Assembly (NCBI GenBank): GCA_024195265.1
Contig: JAJLRJ010000014.1
Location: forward strand, 19,610,959-19,674,958
Length of the DNA stretch: 64,000 nucleotides
Direction: 5' to 3'
Origin: Dendrophyllia cribrosa
Taxonomy: Eukaryota > Cnidaria > Anthozoa > Scleractinia > Dendrophylliidae
Shown: positions 53,291-63,690 of the stretch, in pieces
How positions within the stretch are numbered: position 1 is the first letter of the stretch
Layout: each line of letters begins with the position of its first letter
The notes under the pieces: generated by a model
Told to the model about the DNA's origin: nothing
Seen by the model: only the letters and a program-made list of their open reading frames with translations
The model's database searches: none
Translations under genes and position numbers: made by a program

Positions 53291-53512
53291 CCCTTTTTAC
53301 CGTTTCACTGCAAAGAGCGACAAAATCAAAATTTAAGAAGACAAATATCCAAATTTCAGTTAATAAAATCCTGAAATACAAATAGTACCATAGGAGGGTA
53401 CTGCTAATGAGCTCTCATTTTTCATGGCCCGGCACACCTTAGAAATCCAACCACAGTGTCAAAAGTTAGGAAAGTTTTAAACCTGTGCGCTCTTAAAAGT
53501 GAAATAGTTAAA
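53290..53512 (+). repeat. Diverged parent-element copy
   Basis: The blocks ACAAATAGTACCATAGG, GGTACTGCTAATGAGC and GTCAAAAGTTAGGA keep the order of the 23.7-kb element. The ends are eroded. Confidence 0.5.
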
Positions 53513-53994
53513 AGGATAGGAAAGCCACTTTTTTTTAGTAATCTTTATTTATATTTTACAAAGTCAAGCTTAATAGTTTATTGGTCTGCTTCCGCTCTGG
53601 ACTAATTGTTATATAAATTTAAGCAAAGTGCAGTGGAATTGAATGATGCAACGTTTTGTCTTGCACAAATCCTTTTGTATAGTTTAAAGGTTTCCTAGCG
53701 TGCTTAGGTGCATTTGGGAAATCTTTTGTTATCCTTCGCTCTGGCTAACAATTCAAATTAAAGTATTGATATGTACTTAACAAAATACGCTTCGTTTATT
53801 TCGTTTCTTTTGCTCCTTAAATTTCTGTTGTTTAAATATTCATCAAGGCGATTTTCTCCGTTGCTAAAGGAGCTCTAGCTTTGAAACTTATACAAAATAT
53901 TCACGCGATCACACGGCTTCTAACGCACTTGTAATTGGCTGGCAAATCCCCCTTTTCACATAGATAGTAACGCATCAATAATGTCGATTCGTAC

Positions 53995-55310
53995 GAGGCA
54001 TATACTCGATTTACCTTTCGCGCGATTTACCTTTTAGAACGAACAATATGCATGAACTCCATCTACCTTTCGCGCAACACGCTTTTAGAACGAGGAATAT
54101 ATATGTACTCCACGTTTCGCTCGACACCCCTTTAGAACGAGGAATATACATGTACTCCATTCATCTTTCGCGCAACACGCTTTTTGAACGAGGAATATAC
54201 ATGTACTCCATTCACCTTTCACGCAACACGCTTTTAGAACGAAGAATATACATGTACTCCATTTAACTTTCGCGCAACACGCTTTTAGAACGAGGAATAA
54301 ACATGTACTCCGTTTAACTTTCGCGCAACACGCTTTTAGAACAATGAATATACATGTACTCCATTTACCTTTCGCGCAACACGCTTTTATAACGTGGAAT
54401 ATACATGTACTCCATTTACCTTTCGCGCAACACGCTTTTAGAACGAGGAATATACATGTACTCCATTTACCTTTCGCGCAACACGCTTTTAGAACGAGGA
54501 ATATACATGTACTCCATTTACCTTTCGCGCAACACGCTTTTAGAACAATGAATATACATGTACTCCATTCACCTTTCACGTAACACGCTTTTTGAGCAGA
54601 GAAGATGTACTTCATTCACCTTTCACGCAACACGTTTTTAGAACGAGGAATATACCTGTACTCCATTTACCTTTCGCGCAACACGCTTTTTGAGCAGAGA
54701 ATATACATGTACTTCATTCACCTTTCGCGCGATACGCTTTTAGAACGAGGAATATACCTGTACTCAATTTACCTTTCGCGCAACACGCTTTTAGAACGAG
54801 GAATATACATGTACTCCATTTACCTTTCGCCCAACACGCTTTTAGAACAAGGAATATTCATGTACTCCATTCACCTTTCACGTAACACGCCTTTTGAGCA
54901 GAGAATATGTACTTCATTCACCTTTCACGCAACACGCTTTTAGAACGAGGAATATACATGTACTCCATTTATCTTTCACGCAACATGCTTTTTGAGCAGA
55001 GAATATACATGTACTTTATTCACCTTTCGCGCGACACAGTTTTAGAACGAGGAATATACTTGTACTCAATTTTTTTCTTTGGTTTTTCTTTTCTATATCT
55101 ATAATCTAGTTTTATTCTTAATTTTTTTTGAAATAAAAATATTGTATTGTATTGTCAATTTACCTTTCGCGCAATACGCTTTTAGAACGAGGAATATACA
55201 TGTACTTCATTCACCTTTCGCGCAACACGCTTTTAGAACGAGGAATATACATGTACTCCATTCACCTTTCGCGCAACACGCTTTTAGAGCGGGGATTATA
55301 CATGTACTCG
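53995..55310 (+). repeat. 51-bp satellite array, about 24 copies
   Basis: Each unit contains CCTTTCGCGCAACACGC, TTTTAGAACGAGGAATATAC and ATGTACTCCATT in order. Most copies differ at a few positions, and variants such as TTTGAGCAGAGAA recur at several sites, suggesting higher-order duplication. 51 is 17 codons, so frames on both strands stay open (up to 176 codons on the minus strand, 54085-54615). These look like repeat artefacts. The array is interrupted at 55071-55154, and an isolated remnant lies at about 55665-55692. Confidence 0.92.
55071..55154 (+). mobile_element. 84-bp retroposon fragment inserted in the satellite
   Basis: The insert begins with a T-rich stretch, ends in AATATTGTATTGTATTG and is bounded by TCAAT duplications (55066-55070, 55155-55159). 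The TATTG tail and short duplication fit a severely 5'-truncated non-LTR retrotransposon. Confidence 0.65.
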
Positions 55311-55396
55311 TCTCCATTGTCTTCGGCGATGTCGCAGCTCTCGTAAGGTCTAACAACATTGGAAGAGAGAACAATAAAACAATAACAATGACTCTT

Positions 55397-55581
55397 AAGG
55401 CTGGTTTTCACTAGCGCATAAGCATAAGCACAAGCCAACATACGCAGACTCAGTAACGTGTTGATCATTAGTGCCTATTGTTCTGTTTTGTTCAAACAAT
55501 TGGAACTAATGATCAACATGTTACTGAGTCTGCGTATGTTGGCTTGTGCTTATGCTTATGCGCTAGTGAAAACCAGCCTTT
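55397..55581. mobile_element. ~185-bp foldback MITE
   Basis: AAGGCTGGTTTTCACTAGCG and CGCTAGTGAAAACCAGCCTT are exact inverted ends. Pairing continues through CATAAGCATAAGCACAAGCC and ACTCAGTAACGTGTTGATC for about 78 bp per arm. A fragment (GCATAAGCATAAGCACAAG) recurs near 63153. Confidence 0.85.
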
Positions 55582-55699
55582 AGGCTAAAAACAATAGCAG
55601 CTGTGCTTTACAAGGCCAATGAAATGGAGGCTTCTGAGAGCTGCGAGGCTCCTGTGGCCTTTGTCTTTCGCGCAACACGCTTTAAGAACGAGGACTATG

Positions 55700-57060
55700 T
55701 ATCATGTCAGTCCATTTATGTCTCGTTTCTAGAACTAGGAATACACTTATTTTTCTTTTATCGTTCGCGTAAATCGGTAACATGTTGGATTTCTAAGAGT
55801 CACTAATAAGATGCATTTTTCGGATCGACAACTCTTCTATTCTTTTTTAATTATTCAGTTCAGAAAATATTCAAATAATTTAATTTCCAAACTGACGTCA
55901 AGTAACAACATAAGGAACCGGTCATAATCTATGGAGGTAATCGAAGGGCAGGGGAAAATTCACCTAAAAGGAAAAAAATATATCTATTAAGGTTCTCTCT
56001 CTCTCTCCAGGCCTGACAGTAGCGAGTGCCCATGTCCTCTTTAACTCCACCTTTTGACCCCTTGGGTTGTTTCTGTGTTACGATGTCTTAACCTGGTTTT
56101 ATCTTCAATAGGTAGCCCATTGTATACTTTACACGATAAATTCGCATGCGTCATTTAAATGTGGTGGTATCATGTAAACAAATGTAGAGCCATAAGAGGG
56201 AACCGGAGTGAACTCGCCCCGGAGTGAACTCGCCCCGGCGCGAAAGTCGCCCCGGTGTCATGTAAACACCCCCTTAGTTGTATACCCGACAAGGAATCCG
56301 CTTTGCTGGGCAGAAATAAAAACCCAGCTCTATTGATCCAAAATTAATTTCTAAATCAATAGAGTGGACAAGTACAGATACCAAAGAAAATAAGGTAAAT
56401 ATTATGGGTTGCATCGCTGCTGGGGGTCCGTGACGTTATCCAAAATGGCCGCTGAGATGGCCGCCATTTTGGATTTACTAAAAATTCAAATTTATCGGAA
56501 AAATGAGGAAATTGTAACTAATTTTTGCTAGACTTGCAAAATAACGTACGATTAAACATTTTGATGCTTTTGGTAGCATTTTATATGTTTTTTCACCGAT
56601 TGTCGCCAAACTTTACGAAAATGTGTCTCAAGGATAAACGAATAGCTACTGAAGACGGCACGTGCTAATCGTAAATGGTCTTGATATCCCCCCCTTGTAC
56701 GCCCGAGGTTTAATAGCAAATAAAACTCAACATTTCAGACGACATGCCTATTAAAGATTGGTTGTCATGGCCACATCATGTGTCGAACGAAAAAATATTG
56801 CATCCCAAATTAAAAGTTGCAAACGAAAAAAAAAAAATGGAGAGGGGTGGCATCCACCCCCGTTTCTCGTATGCACGAGGGTTAATAAAAATCTCCCCTC
56901 CCGGATTACAAAATAAAACGCGCTAGGTTAATTCGACAAAAGATGCATTGCTTCCATTTTCGCCTTCATCGCTGAAAAGCGTGCAAACGTTGTTTACCCC
57001 AAAATCTTTGACGTTTTTGTCGCCAGACGATTGGACCACGTTTCTAATCAATATTCATGA
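55700..57060. other. Intergenic stretch beyond the satellite
   Basis: This holds the end of the satellite remnant, a CT microsatellite (about 55996-56010), a block with GAACTCGCCCCGGAGT repeats (about 56205-56260) flanked by TCATGTAAACA copies, and a YY1-type palindrome (56440-56472). A 60-codon ORF at 56744 has no recognisable product. Confidence 0.45.
56440..56472. promoter_or_regulatory. Palindromic pair of YY1-like sites
   Basis: CCAAAATGGCCGC faces GCCGCCATTTTGG across a few bases. YY1-type motifs in both orientations suit a bidirectional start region. A 28-codon ORF starts at 56445 in ideal context and could be a first exon, but no clear donor follows it. Confidence 0.3.
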
Positions 57061-57697
57061 AAATATCGCAACCCTCGCCGCAAAATTAGCAGGCCGTTTT
57101 CACGAGAAGATGTCTCGCAAGTTGTAAAACTTTTTGGAGCGCAAGAGACAACTTGGAAGGCTCCGGGAAGACGTACCGCCAAAGAAAAAGTCACCTCACA
57201 ACTCCAACCGAAGGTAAGAGTCGCTTCGATTCGCCAAAAAATTACATTTGTTCATGCAGTAAAAGAGTGTAAAATTTTGCTCGATGCAGTAAACACGTGC
57301 GTTGAGCTTCTCTTCGTATTACGAGGTCTCTGCGTTTTAGTATTGCGTTTGTCTTTTATAAAGGTCTCTGGCTGGTTAATTTCGTTCAAATAGAACATAG
57401 TTCAACTAAGGAGCTAAGGTCTTGAAAAACTGTTGAAAAATATTTCGAAATTCCTGTTAGAAATCGTTTTTCTTTTATTGTATACCATAAACTGTTGATG
57501 AAAATCACGTCCAATGCACCTAAAATACAATCTTAGTCGTCTGTAAAATAACAAAACATGAACATTTTATCTTATCAAAAATTCATTTATTTTTTCAGGA
57601 ACTTGAAGGAGTATCAACGCCAAGAAAATGGAGGATGAAGAAAACATTCAAGGGACAAGCTGGAAGGAATCTCGTCAAAGATAAGAACTTTGTTTAG
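57061..57697 (+). CDS. Possible two-exon 3' end of an unidentified gene
   Basis: I do not recognise this product. A frame open from 57061 reaches a strong donor at 57213/57214 (AAG|GTAAGA). A strong acceptor (TTTTTTTCAG|GA) opens the next segment at 57599, which continues in phase for 32 codons to TAG at 57695-57697. The joined tail is rich in Lys/Arg and reads FSREDVSQVVKLFGAQETTW early on and ends NLVKDKNFV. No in-frame ATG is visible in the first segment; a TGA sits just before 57061, so at least one more upstream exon or an acceptor near 57089-57092 would be required. An AATAAA at 58035-58040 could serve as its poly(A) signal. It may instead be a transposon-derived or non-coding transcript. 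Confidence 0.3.
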
Positions 57698-58157
57698 TTC
57701 ATTAATTATTTTTGTACAAATGGTGGCTGAACATGGGCAAATACTTTAGTTTGTATTAGTATCGAATGTTTTGATTCAGAGGAAGAGCGAATTGAATACC
57801 GGGAGGATATTGAAGTTTATTAATTTTACAGAATCGCGTACTGGCTGGTAATTGTCTGAACCGTCAAATCAGCATAGGTCTTAGTTAAATAACTTCTGAC
57901 AATTTTAAATCTCAGCCACCATTTGGACGTTGAGCGATCGTTTTATTTGTACGGTTGATAATTTGACGATTCAGTTTACGGCTTGTTTTTTGTTCCGGTG
58001 AACATTTCTTTATGCCAAACAAATGTCAAAATGTAATAAAATTGCTTACAAAACTACTCTAAAAAACGAAATACGATTTTGTTTGTTCGATCGCTTAGCG
58101 TGTAGGTATAAACGTTACAGTTATAACTTCAGTTGATGTGGTGGGTGTTTGAATTTT

Positions 58158-58787
58158 TAAGGTGGCACTGACAGTTTTTCGAAAACTTATTTGTCAGTTC
58201 ACGCCAAATTAGTTGATCAAATTGTCTGTTACAAAGAACGAACTTACTTTCTTTTTCAAATATTATTTCGTATTTTCCTCAGTAGTTTTATACTTTGAAA
58301 CGAAGAACGATTTGGTATGAACAAGAAGCTCAAAATGAAAGTTTGTATTTTGTCCACAAATTCGCGAGTTTTCCAAAAACAACTTGAACATTTCAATAAA
58401 TTTTAATAGAAGGGGAAATATTTATTCGATCATTTTTCAATGTAATAAAAGTCTGAAATTGTGTTCAAAATGGAGCCAAGCAATTGTCTGTTCAATGTTC
58501 TAAATTTAATCACTTTCTCTAAACTTAGTTTACTTATATATCATAATCCACAAAGGTTTCCCATACGCACGAAAGTGCAGTGAAGGTGTAGTCCAGTTAA
58601 CGATCATTTTAAAAAGAGACTTTAATAAATTGGGCTGTAATCGCTAAAATAAAAATGGACACGTCTAATTGGCTGTTATAAAATAACTTTCCTTTTCAAA
58701 ATTATTTCGGTTTATTTATAAGGCAAATTGTATTCAATTAATTTTCATTTTAACCAAAGTGTGGTGTGTCCTGTCAGTGCTCCTTAC
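58158..58787. mobile_element. ~0.63-kb element with TTAAGG-type ends
   Basis: TTAAGGTGGCACTGACAG at the left faces CTGTCAGTGCTCCTTA at the right. The right TTAA is mutated (TTAC). Internal blocks, such as GTTACAAAGAACGAACTTAC and TTATAAAATAACTTTCC with TTTTCAAA following, look like direct repeats. A stretch at 58455-58535 resembles the tandem unit at 62441-62800. Confidence 0.5.
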
Positions 58788-59044
58788 AATTATTCACACG
58801 CTTCCTACATCAACTGATTGACAAGAGAACAAAGGCCTCTTTTTATTTAACCCGTTCGGAAAATTATTCTCAGTCTCCCATGCAAGAAAATTATTAGGTA
58901 GTTTTTTTTTTTCTGAGATTGAGTACCTGCGTTCTCTTGTCGATCGTACATATATTTAGGAGCTTAGTTCATAAGCCCTGATGTCTGGTGTCGAGGAAAG
59001 CTCGTGTTTTCGATTATCAATATAGACCTTGTTAATGGTAAATT

Positions 59045-59180
59045 AAACCCAGAAGTATAAATACTCTGTCGAGTGTGATCGTCCGGGTTAGTGTAGTTCT
59101 AAAAACAACTGTTGTTGACAATGACTGACGTTTCGACAACCTGATAGAACGGAAGTGTTCTTCAGAGTCATGTGAATTGT
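59045..59180 (-). repeat. Retroelement fragment with hammerhead-like core on the minus strand
   Basis: It matches 50815-50945 in order. On the minus strand CTGAAGA (59166-59160) precedes CGAAAC (59135-59130), the spacing of a CTGANGA...GAAA hammerhead core. A similar pair lies on the plus strand at 59465-59495. The class is uncertain, with Penelope-like the main candidate. Confidence 0.45.
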
Positions 59181-59685
59181 ATAGTCCTACTTGACGACAA
59201 CAACTAACAAATGTTAAAGACAACGACGAACCTAGAGACAGACCGAAGGAGCGGTATGGAAGATCAAATGTTGCAACTGGCTGATCACCATTTACACACT
59301 TATCACAGAATTGACTAGGACTCTGTCGAATGCGTTACCTACAGTACGGACTACTAACTTAGAACAAACACCACTGAACCGATGCACGGATCGAAACGCA
59401 CCAATCACGGACTTGAGTCTCAACAACCAATGACATCATGACAGAACTGTCAATTTACATCGCTCTGAAGATGGCTTCGCTCAGGTTGTCGAAACGTCAT
59501 TCAACACTGAGATCTTTTTAGAACTACAATGTAGACCTGTGTTATACAGACCAAAGGAAAATACAAACCAAAAACTATCTTTTGAGGAAGAACGACAGAT
59601 AACCTTTCGAAGTCAACTGCATTAACATCTCAAACAAAATCATTAACAGTTTAATTAACCTTTTTTAACTTGGTTACTCAATTTA

Positions 59686-60708
59686 AGGTGGCTCCAAGTA
59701 GTTTTTTTGGGGGTCAGACTTCCCTTGTTGAATGCACTTATACATAATCTTACTTAAGCTCAATGAATCTGAAGTTGATATGCTAGGCTTGGATGAAAGT
59801 TTTGAGCGATGCTCTTTTTATGCTAATCAGCGTTTCCATAGCAACGGCAAACAAACATGGCGAAAAACAGTTTTTCCTTATTATCTTTCGATTTTGGGGC
59901 TACCCGCGACAAGCGAATAAATGCGCTATAATCTACACAGTCTAGCACACTAAATGGGAAAATGTCAAACAAATTAAACTGTTCGATTTTGAATAAATCT
60001 CTGAAACATTTTTAAAACGTGATTTATCATGTTTGAAATATAAGCGGTCAAAACATTCCATAGGTCTCACAAATTATCATAGAAAGTTTCATCAGATTTA
60101 AGTTATTACTCCCTGCAAATAGCTCAGACTAACTCCTCAGCAATAAAGAGATCGAGCTTTTGACTCAAATGCAGTTTTGCTTGACGTTTTCACTCTTTCT
60201 AAACAGCATTTGAATGAAAAGCTCGATCTCTTTATTGCCGAAGAATTAGTCAGAGCTATTTGCAGGGAGTAATAATTTAAATCTGAGGAAACTTTCTGTG
60301 GCAATTTAAGGATAATTTGTGAGACCTATGGAATGTTTTGATCGCTTATATTTCAAACATGAAAAAACACGTAGTAAAAATGTTTTAGCGATTTATTTAA
60401 AATCGAACAGTTTAATTTGTTTGAAATTTTCCCATTTAGTGTGCTTCACTGTGTAGATTATAGCGCATTTATTCGCTTGTCGCGGGTAACCCCAAAATCG
60501 AAAGATATTTAGGAAAAACTGTTTTTCGCCATATTTGTTTACCGTTGCTATGGAAACGCTGATTAGTATAAAAAGAGCATCGCTCAAAACTTTCATCCAA
60601 GCCTTACACCTGGTAACAAATTCAGGTTCATTGAGCTAAAGTAAAATTATGTATAGTCGCATTCAAAAAGGAAAGTGTGACCCCCAAAAAAACTACTTGG
60701 AGCCACCT
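59686..60708. mobile_element. ~1.02-kb giant foldback with TTAA flanks
   Basis: GGTGGCTCCAAGTAGTTTTT and AAAAACTACTTGGAGCCACC form the ends, inside TTAA on both sides. Each arm is about 490 bp and stays recognisably paired to the centre near 60190, where GAGATCGAGCTTTT meets AAAAGCTCGATCTC. Arms differ by scattered substitutions. No transposase was seen. TTAA duplication suggests a Kolobok- or piggyBac-mobilised element. Confidence 0.85.
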
Positions 60709-61231
60709 TAAATTCTCAGAAAAAGATGTTTCGGGGTTTTAAATATCGTTTATCCTTCAAAGTCATTTTTCAAACCATTTTTCAAACAATTTTAGCAAGA
60801 AACTGATTCTCAAAAACTATTGGCACATCTTTTCCTCTGATTGAACAAGTTCGACACACTAAAATACTGAGCAAAACATTAATTCAGTCGTAAAATTTCT
60901 TAGAAAGAATAACTTAGGATTGAGATTGAGATTGTAAATTGTTTTTTAAGTCTTTAGGAAAATTTTTTGTTGTTTTGATGCTGCCGGATACTTTATTAAA
61001 CATTCACTTACCTCAATTTGGACAAGAGATACAGAACCGATTACAAAAAGACGAATTATTTCTACTTTGGTTCCGTTTATCATGGTTTGTATAACCCCTT
61101 GATTTGAGTTAGCCATTTATTTTTTGTTTCTATAATAAATTTCAATTGACAAAAAAGAAACGCGTTTATGGTAAAACGTAAAACCAGACATTGAGTGTTA
61201 TAAATGGGCTCTCTAAAGATGGCTCAATATA

Positions 61232-62336
61232 GTTATTGGCCAGTCTTCCAAATAAAATATACATGAGGTTATTGCTGTCTTTCGAGAGTTTTGTGTCGCG
61301 ATACTAGGCATAATATACACATACACGCAGCTTTGGCTTTCTCCGGCCTTTTCAGAGAAATCTAATATAAATTTGACAGTCTTGTCTCGTTACAATGGCA
61401 ACCACTAATTGAGTTGTTGGGCTAGGCTTTTTTTGCACGGTAAATATTCAAGATTTTTGGTGAAACAGAATAAGCCTTAGTAAGTCTCATCTGAAAAAGC
61501 CATAAAAAAATCTGTACATAAATTTTCGGCAATTTACTCACTTTTCGTTTTCTTACGTTTATTGGATTTGTGTATGTACAAAAAATGCTGTCTTTTTTTG
61601 TGATCACGAATCAAGAAAATCCTACAAATTTGCCAATTTTTATTAAAATTTACCGCGTGGAACAAGCGCAATAAACGTTTGAGCTACCGTAAAAACCTCT
61701 ATATTTTCGCGACGTTGTCAAAATAAACAAGCGCACGTTCGCACCATTTTCGAGTCCATGCCTCGCGCGCCAAAAAACTTAATGGACTGGCTCCATACAG
61801 TTTTTTTAGTGCGCGAGGCATGGGCACGAAAATGGCGCGAGTGCGCGTTTGTTTCTTTTGATGCCGTCACGAAAATAAAGAGGTTTTTACGATAACTAAA
61901 ACGTTTATTGCGCGCATTCCACACGGTAAATTTTAATAAAATTTGACAAATTGGTAGGATTTCCTTGGTTTTCGATCACAAAACAACAACACAACAATTT
62001 TTGTACATACACAAACCCAATAAACGTTAAAAACGAAAAGTGAGTAAATTGCCATAAAATTATGTACCGATTTTTTTATGGTTTCGTTAGATTAGACCTA
62101 CTGAATGTTTCTTCTATTTCACCAAAACTCGTGAATATTTACCGTGTAAAAACCGAGAAAATCCGTTGAGAGGTTTGCTGGCCTTGAACAACAATTCAAT
62201 CATTGGTTGCCTTGGTAACGAAAGAGAAAGCCTAGGCAACGTGTATGTGAATATTATGCCTTATCTCGCGAAACAAAACTTTCGAAAGACAGCAATAAGA
62301 TCGTGTATATTTTATTTAGAAGACTGACCAATAACT
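61232..62336. mobile_element. ~1.1-kb giant foldback
   Basis: GTTATTGGCCAGTCTTC at the left faces GAAGACTGACCAATAAC at the right. Arms of about 540 bp meet near 61785, where CCATGCCTCGCGCG faces TGCGCGAGGCATGG. Other paired blocks are CGCAATAAACGTTT / AAACGTTTATTGCGC and CACTTTTCGTTTTC / GAAAACGAAAAGTG types. The target duplication is unclear. Confidence 0.8.
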
Positions 62337-62440
62337 ACATGGAAACACCTCAAATGTAGTTTTTAAGTGGAGGAAAAGACGTTTTTCTGTTGGCATTCGA
62401 TGTAGCACAGAATGAAACATTTCAGTTCGATTTTGAAATA

Positions 62441-62800
62441 TTTGGGCTCGTGCACAGTTCACTAATCTATACAAAGAAAATGGAGCCAAGAAATTGTTTG
62501 TTGAATACTCTAAATTATTTCACTTGCTCCAAACTTAGCAAATAGTAATGTTTTAAAAAAAATATTTGGGCTCGTGCACAGTTCACTAATCTCTACAAAG
62601 AAAATGGAGCCAAGCAATTGTTTGTTGAATACTCTAAATTATTTCACATGCTCCAAACTTAGCAAATAGTAATGTTTTAAAAAAGATTTTGATAAATTGG
62701 GCTCGTGCACAACAAGATCTCTAGAAAGAAAATGAAGCCAAGCAATTGTCTGTTGAATGTTCCAAATTATTTTACTTGCTCCAAACTTAGTAAAAAGTCA
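62441..62800 (+). repeat. Tandem repeat of a ~125-bp unit, three copies
   Basis: GGGCTCGTGCACA, GAAAATGGAGCCAAG, AATTGTTTGTTGAATACTC and GCTCCAAACTTAGCAAATAG recur with starts at 62441, 62565 and about 62696. The third copy is the most diverged. Confidence 0.85.
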
Positions 62801-63544
62801 TTTTTGGTGCTTAGTCTGCGTACTTTTTGTCATTTTTCTGTGCTACAAAGAAAACTGGCCAACAGTTAAAGGTCTTGTTATTAAAAGCAACATGGCAAGC
62901 TATGAAAAATCGAAAATGTCCTGTATCGAATGAAATCAGAAGCAAAAATTACTCATTAAGTATACAATAAGAGAACTTAAGCTTTGATTCTCGTTATCCA
63001 AAACGTTTTATCTAGTATACAAACAATTTTCACGAATTTATTTAATATCCTTCATGTATACACTGTCTCGTGCAAGAATTTCACTAGCGACAGAAATATG
63101 AAGAATAAACACACTTGTTCTTTTATGCTGTCTTCGTAGGAATTTGACACGGCATAAGCATAAGCACAAGAACTTGGTCATTTTTCTTGTGATTATGTTT
63201 ATTTCGCGTTAATTCCTAATGAGGACAACATAAGAAGAACAAGTATGTTTTTCTTATATTTGTGCCGTTTGTAAACCAGCGTTAAATCGCGAGGTTCGTT
63301 ACAAATATTTTGCACGAGAATGTTGTATACTTTTTTGGCGGGTTTAAATTTTAAGTTGTATTCCTTGAAACTTTTTTGTGATAAAAAAATTTTCAAGGTT
63401 TGTCCCGTTAATTTTTTTGCCAAAATTGTTACCAGGGGAAACGCTGTGCAAATCTTTCCCAATTTTCCCGCCAAAAGACAGTATATAGAGGAAGAAAAAT
63501 TTTGTCACACCTTTTAATTAGTTAAATGATTTTTACTTAATTAA

Positions 63545-63690
63545 GTTATTGAATAAACAATACAATGAAACTGAAAGAACTTGTTTATTGTTGTTGACTT
63601 CTAATTATTTATAAATACATTACTTAAGAGAGAATAAAGAATACAATAAAACTGAAAGAACTCTTTTATTGTTGTTGACTTTATTTATTA
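63545..63690 (+). repeat. Tandem duplication of a ~90-bp unit
   Basis: AATACAATRAAACTGAAAGA followed by ACTYKTTTATTGTTGTTGACTT-type sequence occurs twice, at about 63558 and 63640. AT-rich and non-coding. Confidence 0.7.

Larger units (their letters stand above)
49107..53990. other. CACNB 3' UTR and downstream intergenic region
   Basis: The 3' UTR of CACNB begins here. ATTAAA near 49255 is a possible poly(A) signal, but the true end is not determined. No further gene is supported. A Penelope-like or other retroelement fragment (about 50815-50945), a ~106-bp array (51585-51955), a mariner-like core (about 53070-53290) and a parent-element copy (about 53290-53512) are present. The rest is AT-rich and unremarkable. 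Confidence 0.5.

Noticed and set aside
54085..54615. 176-codon minus-strand ORF with a 17-residue repeat
   Set aside because: It lies wholly in the 51-bp satellite, where any frame without a stop in one unit stays open. The opposite strand is open as well and there is no sign of coding selection.
53995..55310. CRISPR-like repeat array
   Set aside because: There are no spacers: the full 51-bp period is repeat sequence, and the locus is eukaryotic.
59732..59920. 62-codon ORF and its mirror at 60393-60596
   Set aside because: Both lie within the arms of the 1-kb foldback and are copies of one non-coding segment in opposite orientation.
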